Assembly (NCBI GenBank): GCA_021654635.1
Contig: AP025179.1
Coordinates: 4,526,001-4,590,000, forward strand
Source: Mycobacterium kiyosense
GTDB taxonomy: Bacteria > Actinomycetota > Actinomycetes > Mycobacteriales > Mycobacteriaceae
Length of the DNA stretch: 64,000 nucleotides
Direction of reading: 5' to 3'
Shown here: positions 60,254 to 64,000 of the stretch, in pieces
Position numbering within the stretch: the stretch's first letter is position 1
How the letters are laid out: each line of letters begins with the position of its first letter
The notes under the pieces: model-generated
The model's input: only the letters and a program-made list of their open reading frames with translations
Told to the model about the DNA's origin: nothing
Database searches by the model: none
Program-made: the position numbers and the translations under genes

Positions 60254-61816
60254 TCATTTCTTGCCGGGCCGGCCGAGGCGGCGCCGCCAGTCGTGCGCGC
60301 CAGTGAGCCGCACCAGCCGCGCCTGCAGCCGGCTCATCCGGGGCTGGTACGGATACCAGTGCGGTTCGGATTTCAGCTTGAACCGTTCGGTCACGACGGC
60401 TTGCTGTCGGCAGAACTTGAGAAGTCCCGCGGCGCCGCCGTTTCGGCCGCCGACACCCGAGGATTTCCACCCTCCCATCGGCAGCGTGATCAGCATGGTG
60501 GCGGTGAGCACACTGTTGATGTTGACCGCGCCGGTTTCCAGTCGGCGCGCGACCCGGTCGGCTCGTTCGGGGTTTCCGCTGAACACACTGGCGGCCAACC
60601 CATACGGCGAGTCGTTGGCCAGCCGCACGGCCTCGTCCTCATCGCGGACGCGCATCACCGGCAACGTCGGACCGAACGTCTCCTCCCGCATGCACGCCAT
60701 CGAATGATCCACGTCCACCAGCACGGTTGGCTCAAAGAACATCCCCGAACCTGCCCTCTTACCACCCGTGAGGGCGCGGGCACCGGCCTGCACCGCGTCG
60801 CCGACATGGCGCTCGACGATGCTCAACTGGTTGGCGGTTGCCATTGCCCCGATTTCGGTTTGGAAGCTGCCGTCGCGGTCCATGCCCTGGCGCAGCGTCG
60901 AAACCTTGGCGGTCAGCTTTGCCACGAACTCGTCGTAGACCTTGTCCTGCACGTAGATTCGCTCCACCGAAACACAAATCTGGCCCGAGTTCCACAGACC
61001 GCCCCATACCGCGCCACTCGTTGCGCGGTCGATGTCGGCGTCGTCGAGCACGATCATGGCGTCTTTGCCGCCGAGCTCCAGGCTGCATGGGATGAGCCGC
61101 TCACCCGCGCGAGCGGCGATCTTGCGGCCGGTCGCCGTAGACCCGGTGAACTGCACCATGTCCACCTCGTCGACCACTGCCGCCCCGACCCCACCACCGC
61201 CGGTGACGCAGGCGATCACCGGCGGTCCCCCGATATCCTCCCGCCAGCCGCGGGTCACTTCGGCCCAGGTCAACGGCGTGACCTCGGATGGCTTAAACAT
61301 AACCGCGGCACCGGCCATGAGTGCCGGGACGCCGTCGATGGTGGAGGTGGCCAGCGGCCCGTTCCACGGGGTGATGATGCCGACGAGCTGGTGCGGGCGA
61401 TGGAAGACTCGCAGGTTCTTGGTCAGCGCTAGCGCTCCTGACCGCTTTACGGTCCGGTCTGCGAGGAATTTCACGGCGTGCTTGGTGAAGTAATTCACCG
61501 TGTCGACGAAAACGGCGGTCTCGACCTGGGCATCACCCCAGGATTTTCCGGTTTCCTCCTGCATGATGCCGATCAACCGCTTCTCGTTGTCAAGCACCCA
61601 GTCCAGCAGGCGCAGAAGGTGTTTGGCCCTGCCGTCGGGCCCAAGGTCTTCCCACGCCGGCTGCGCGGCGCGCAACTGCGCAGCGATGTCATGCACTTGG
61701 GCCGGCGTCATGTCGGGCACCGTGCCGACCACACGTCCGTCAGCGGGGCACCGGACGGAGAGGTACTTGGAACGCTGCTGCGAGTCGCTAACGTCTAAAT
61801 CGGTCTGCGTCGCCAT
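60254..61816 (-). CDS. Aldehyde dehydrogenase family protein
   Basis: A 520-residue NAD(P)-dependent aldehyde dehydrogenase with SLELGGKDAM (Glu about 247) and NSGQICVSVER (Cys about 281). It is nearly colinear with 1801-3360, down to the identical positions of the catalytic residues and the basic C-terminal tail ending HDWRRRLG. It would convert the aldehyde formed from a P450 or alcohol dehydrogenase step to an acid ready for CoA activation. The ferredoxin follows in the operon; MaoC is divergent. Confidence 0.95.
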   Translation of the reverse strand: MATQTDLDVSDSQQRSKYLSVRCPADGRVVGTVPDMTPAQVHDIAAQLRAAQPAWEDLGPDGRAKHLLRLLDWVLDNEKRLIGIMQEETGKSWGDAQVETAVFVDTVNYFTKHAVKFLADRTVKRSGALALTKNLRVFHRPHQLVGIITPWNGPLATSTIDGVPALMAGAAVMFKPSEVTPLTWAEVTRGWREDIGGPPVIACVTGGGGVGAAVVDEVDMVQFTGSTATGRKIAARAGERLIPCSLELGGKDAMIVLDDADIDRATSGAVWGGLWNSGQICVSVERIYVQDKVYDEFVAKLTAKVSTLRQGMDRDGSFQTEIGAMATANQLSIVERHVGDAVQAGARALTGGKRAGSGMFFEPTVLVDVDHSMACMREETFGPTLPVMRVRDEDEAVRLANDSPYGLAASVFSGNPERADRVARRLETGAVNINSVLTATMLITLPMGGWKSSGVGGRNGGAAGLLKFCRQQAVVTERFKLKSEPHWYPYQPRMSRLQARLVRLTGAHDWRRRLGRPGKK

Positions 61817-61849
61817 TGACGGTCCTTTCGCTGGACTACGACGCCCGCT

Positions 61850-61868
61850 AGCCTAACAGTGTTTGGTA
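61850..61868. promoter_or_regulatory. Operator copy AGCCTAAC-AGT-GTTTGGTA
   Basis: Matches 5/8 and 8/8 of the arms of the shared palindrome, in the divergent gap between the aldehyde dehydrogenase/ferredoxin operon and the MaoC gene. On the minus strand TAGGCT next to it could be a -10 box. Confidence 0.5.
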
Positions 61869-61928
61869 CCGATTGGTCGGGCGTATCCGGCTAAACCGCT
61901 ACCCGAGCGACCCTCTAGCCTTGACCGG

Positions 61929-62417
61929 ATGAACCTGCCGCGACACGAGGGCCGCGACCTTGCGACCGTGACGCCCGATCGGATTCTTTACGCGGAGGAT
62001 CTGGCTCCCGGCGACTGGATGGACCTGGGTCCCGTCGAAGTCACCCGAGACGAGATCATCTCCTTTGCACAGCGTTTCGACCCGCTGCCCATTCACCTCG
62101 ATGGTGCCGACTCACCGTTCGGCGATGTGATCGCCAGCGGCATGCACACCCTGTCGCTGTTCGCCAGCATCTCCTCGCCGAGGTTCATGGCCCGGCTGGC
62201 ACTGGTAGCGGGCAAAGGCTTCGACCGGATGCGACTGCCCAATCCCGTCCGGCCCGGCGCGGTGCTCACCGGCTCGCTCGAGGTACTCGAGATCAGGATG
62301 GGCCCGCGAAAAGCCGACGTGCACTGCCTCTACGAGATGGTGGACCAGAGTGGCGGCCTGGTCATGACGATGGTGGGAATCCAGGTCGTCCGACGCCGTC
62401 ATCCCGTCGCCGATTGA
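61929..62417 (+). CDS. MaoC-like (R)-specific hydratase
   Basis: A single hot-dog domain protein of 162 residues with the hydratase-2 motif FDPLPIHLD (Asp51, His56) and GVIASGMHTLSL-like ending, here FGDVIASGMHTLSL. It would hydrate an enoyl-CoA during side-chain degradation. The ATG at 61929 (MNLPRHEG) is chosen for family length; the frame is open 66 bases upstream into the operator. Divergent from the aldehyde dehydrogenase. Confidence 0.88.
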   Translation: MNLPRHEGRDLATVTPDRILYAEDLAPGDWMDLGPVEVTRDEIISFAQRFDPLPIHLDGADSPFGDVIASGMHTLSLFASISSPRFMARLALVAGKGFDRMRLPNPVRPGAVLTGSLEVLEIRMGPRKADVHCLYEMVDQSGGLVMTMVGIQVVRRRHPVAD

Positions 62418-62461
62418 TGCCGACCCGCGTACTGACACCAAGAGGCTTCCGTCGCTGCGCG

Positions 62462-62480
62462 AACGTACGTTAACCTAACG
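62462..62480. promoter_or_regulatory. Overlapping dyads before the alpha/beta hydrolase
   Basis: AACGTACGTT (62462-62471) is a perfect palindrome and overlaps CGTTA-ACC-TAACG (62468-62480). Both lie 28-47 bases before the hydrolase start and could be an operator for the TetR at 63451. Confidence 0.45.
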
Positions 62481-62508
62481 AAGTGCATCTTCAACCAGGG
62501 GCGCGGGG

Positions 62509-63417
62509 ATGACGGCGCCGTTATCCAGCGCGGCGGGGCGCGTTCCGCATTGGACCGACATCGACTGGGTGCCCGCGGTCGCGACTCTGCGCATCAACGA
62601 ATTGCAGGTCAACTACCTCGATCATGGAACGGGGCCCGCTCTCGTCCTGCTGCACGGGATGGCCGCCAGTTGGCAATGGTGGTTGGAGAACATTCCGGCA
62701 CTGGCCCAGCACCATCGCGTCATCGCCGTCGACCTACCCGGTTTCGGTCGATCCGACCCGTTGACCGGGCCGGCCGAAATGGCCACCCACGCACGCACTG
62801 TGCTTGATCTGCTGGACCACCTGGACATCCAATCGGCAACGGTCTCCGGACATTCCATGGGCGGCTTGGTGGCAACCGCGATGTTTGCCGCCGCTCCGGA
62901 GCGCGTCCGGAGCCTGATCCTGGTCGACGCGGGCGGGGTGCCCATGTCGCAGCGACGCCTGGCCGTCGTTCTCGTGGCGCTGCGAATCTGCACCTCGGTG
63001 CTGCGAAGCGGCCTCGTCCGTCGCGCACTGACCACGAAGTCATGGGCGCGGCGGCTCGCCCTCGCCACCGCTTTCCGCGACCCCCGCGTGATGTCGCCAC
63101 ACCTGGCAGCCCAGACCATGCCGCATTTCGGCGGCCCGGGCTGCGTCGACGCCATTGCCGCCGCCGGTCGCGCGGTCAACTCCACGGCTCCGGAGTCGAT
63201 CACCTGTCCCGTGTTACTCGTGTGGGGAGAGCACGACGCCATCGTGCCTCCGCGGTGCGCCCACGACATGCACGAGAGACTGCCCGACTCGGAACTCGCC
63301 GTCTTCGCCGGCGCAGGGCATAGTCCGATGGTCGAATTCCCGGATCAGTTCAACGATTTGGCGTTGCGGTTCATCGCGTCACGCCACGGCGGGCAGAACC
63401 GCCTCGAAGCGAACTAG
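62509..63417 (+). CDS. Alpha/beta hydrolase
   Basis: A 302-residue alpha/beta-hydrolase: HG oxyanion segment LVLLHGMAASWQWW, nucleophile elbow SGHSMGGL (Ser116), acid WGEHDAIVP (Asp243) and base GAGHSP (His271). The fold includes C-C bond hydrolases such as HsaD/BphD as well as esterases; the cap region does not let me choose. The intact triad indicates an active enzyme. It is convergent with a TetR gene, with a hairpin between. Confidence 0.92.
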   Translation: MTAPLSSAAGRVPHWTDIDWVPAVATLRINELQVNYLDHGTGPALVLLHGMAASWQWWLENIPALAQHHRVIAVDLPGFGRSDPLTGPAEMATHARTVLDLLDHLDIQSATVSGHSMGGLVATAMFAAAPERVRSLILVDAGGVPMSQRRLAVVLVALRICTSVLRSGLVRRALTTKSWARRLALATAFRDPRVMSPHLAAQTMPHFGGPGCVDAIAAAGRAVNSTAPESITCPVLLVWGEHDAIVPPRCAHDMHERLPDSELAVFAGAGHSPMVEFPDQFNDLALRFIASRHGGQNRLEAN

Positions 63418-63434
63418 ATTCGCGGGGTATTCGG

Positions 63435-63449
63435 GCGCGCGGAGCGCGC
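63435..63449. terminator. Hairpin between convergent genes
   Basis: GCGCGC-GGA-GCGCGC forms a 6-bp all-GC stem with a 3-base loop between the hydrolase and the TetR stops. Confidence 0.4.
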
Positions 63450-63450
63450 G

Positions 63451-64000
63451 TCATTCGGCCACCGGCGAGAACGCGGCCAGCACCGCCCGCAGCCCGGTGC
63501 GGAACTGGGTGGCATCGGTTCCGGCCTTGGGCGTGGCCGACGACTTCTCGGCGATCTCGAAGAGGGCGAAGCCCAGGGTGTAAGTAGACAGCGTGCGGTG
63601 CACGGTCAGCGCGTCCCGTTCGGAGAACCCGGCGGCCTCGAGCACTGCCAGCACCTCTGCGTACAACCTCGCCTGAGCCTCGCTGGCCACCGGAAGGCCC
63701 GCGATCAACTGAGTGACGTTGCGGTGCCGCACCAGTCGGTCGTGAACTTCGGCAAAACACGCGTCGAGTTCATCGCGCCACCGCCCGCCACGGTCGATCG
63801 GCGGCAGATCGGCGAGCAGTACATCGGGCAACATGTCGACAATTCCCTGTTTGCCGGCCGCGTAGTTGTAGAGCGTCATCTGAGCCACGCCGAGGCGGTC
63901 TGCCAGCCGCGCGATGGTGAGCGCGGCGGCCCCCTCAGCGTCGACAAGTTCGAATGCGGCCGCAGCGATGATGTCGTGTGTCAACAACCGGGCGCGCGCC
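63451..64000 (-). CDS. TetR-family transcriptional regulator, 5' end cut by window edge
   Basis: The frame reads back to the window edge without a clear start (RARLLTHDIIAAAAFELVDA), so the N-terminus is outside. HTH LTIARLADRLGVAQMTLYNY is followed by AAGKQGIVDMLPD. The C-terminal part is a helical ligand domain. It may regulate the convergent hydrolase or, as an alternative to the TetR at 44519, the genes with the shared TACCAAAC site. Confidence 0.85.
   Translation of the reverse strand, partial: ARARLLTHDIIAAAAFELVDAEGAAALTIARLADRLGVAQMTLYNYAAGKQGIVDMLPDVLLADLPPIDRGGRWRDELDACFAEVHDRLVRHRNVTQLIAGLPVASEAQARLYAEVLAVLEAAGFSERDALTVHRTLSTYTLGFALFEIAEKSSATPKAGTDATQFRTGLRAVLAAFSPVAE

Noticed and set aside
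59936..61432. A 498-codon open frame antisense to the ferredoxin and aldehyde dehydrogenase
   Set aside because: No motifs; both genes on the other strand are convincing.
43710..61868. Assignment of the TACCAAAC palindrome to KstR or KstR2
   Set aside because: The arms do not fit the AAC/GTT-centred KstR or CAAG/CTTG KstR2 consensus as I remember them.
1..64000. CRISPR arrays, tRNA, rRNA or riboswitches
   Set aside because: No spaced direct repeats, cloverleaf or known riboswitch core was noticed by reading; a covariance-model scan was not possible here.

Overview
The window is high-GC actinobacterial DNA, most probably from Mycobacterium in the broad sense. The reasons are the density of FadE/FadD/EchA-type genes, four cytochrome P450s, an atypical C-x2-H-x2-C ferredoxin, a mycofactocin-type short-chain dehydrogenase, TANNNT-like -10 boxes and many TetR regulators with short ATGA or GTGA gene overlaps. 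I could not place the species. I see no tRNA, rRNA, CRISPR array or phage.

Layout. 1-16 kb: acyl-CoA dehydrogenase (cut by the left edge), LLM-class oxidoreductase, aldehyde dehydrogenase, TetR + Rieske oxygenase, a PucR-type regulator, and two mirrored P450/acyl-CoA dehydrogenase modules, one with an acyl-CoA ligase, then an enoyl-CoA hydratase with its TetR. 16-38 kb: a block rich in membrane and cyclase-like proteins. It holds two AveC-type proteins, two related 7-TM proteins carrying acidic residues placed as in the Pyr4/PaxB membrane terpene cyclases, three paralogous 6-TM proteins of unknown function, two CrtC-like lipocalin proteins, two phytoene-desaturase-like flavoproteins, a PEP-synthase-like swivel protein without an ATP-grasp domain, a sulfotransferase, an APH-like kinase and several TetR genes. 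38-64 kb: beta-oxidation and ring/side-chain catabolism genes (paired short acyl-CoA dehydrogenases, enoyl-CoA hydratases, ligase, two P450s, nitronate-monooxygenase-like flavoprotein, SDRs, alpha-methylacyl-CoA racemase-like protein, ferredoxin, aldehyde dehydrogenase, MaoC, alpha/beta hydrolase), with an IS21-family element inserted in a homogentisate-dioxygenase-like gene.

How the genes could work together (inference). P450s, the Rieske enzyme, ferredoxin and dehydrogenases would oxidise a hydrophobic polycyclic or branched lipid. Ligases, racemase, acyl-CoA dehydrogenases and hydratases would shorten its side chain. The 16-38 kb block could make, rearrange or transport such a molecule. 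Expression looks divided among many local TetR switches, most with a palindrome next to their gene. A shared palindrome (TACCAAAC-N3-GTTTGGTA) stands before most operons between 43.7 and 62 kb and suggests one regulon there.

Data quality. Eight host genes are broken by ten single-base insertions, almost all in homopolymer runs, and each regains a full-length frame when one base per run is removed. I read these as probable sequencing errors and give the full gene spans. They are typed pseudogene because the sequence as given does not encode the whole protein.
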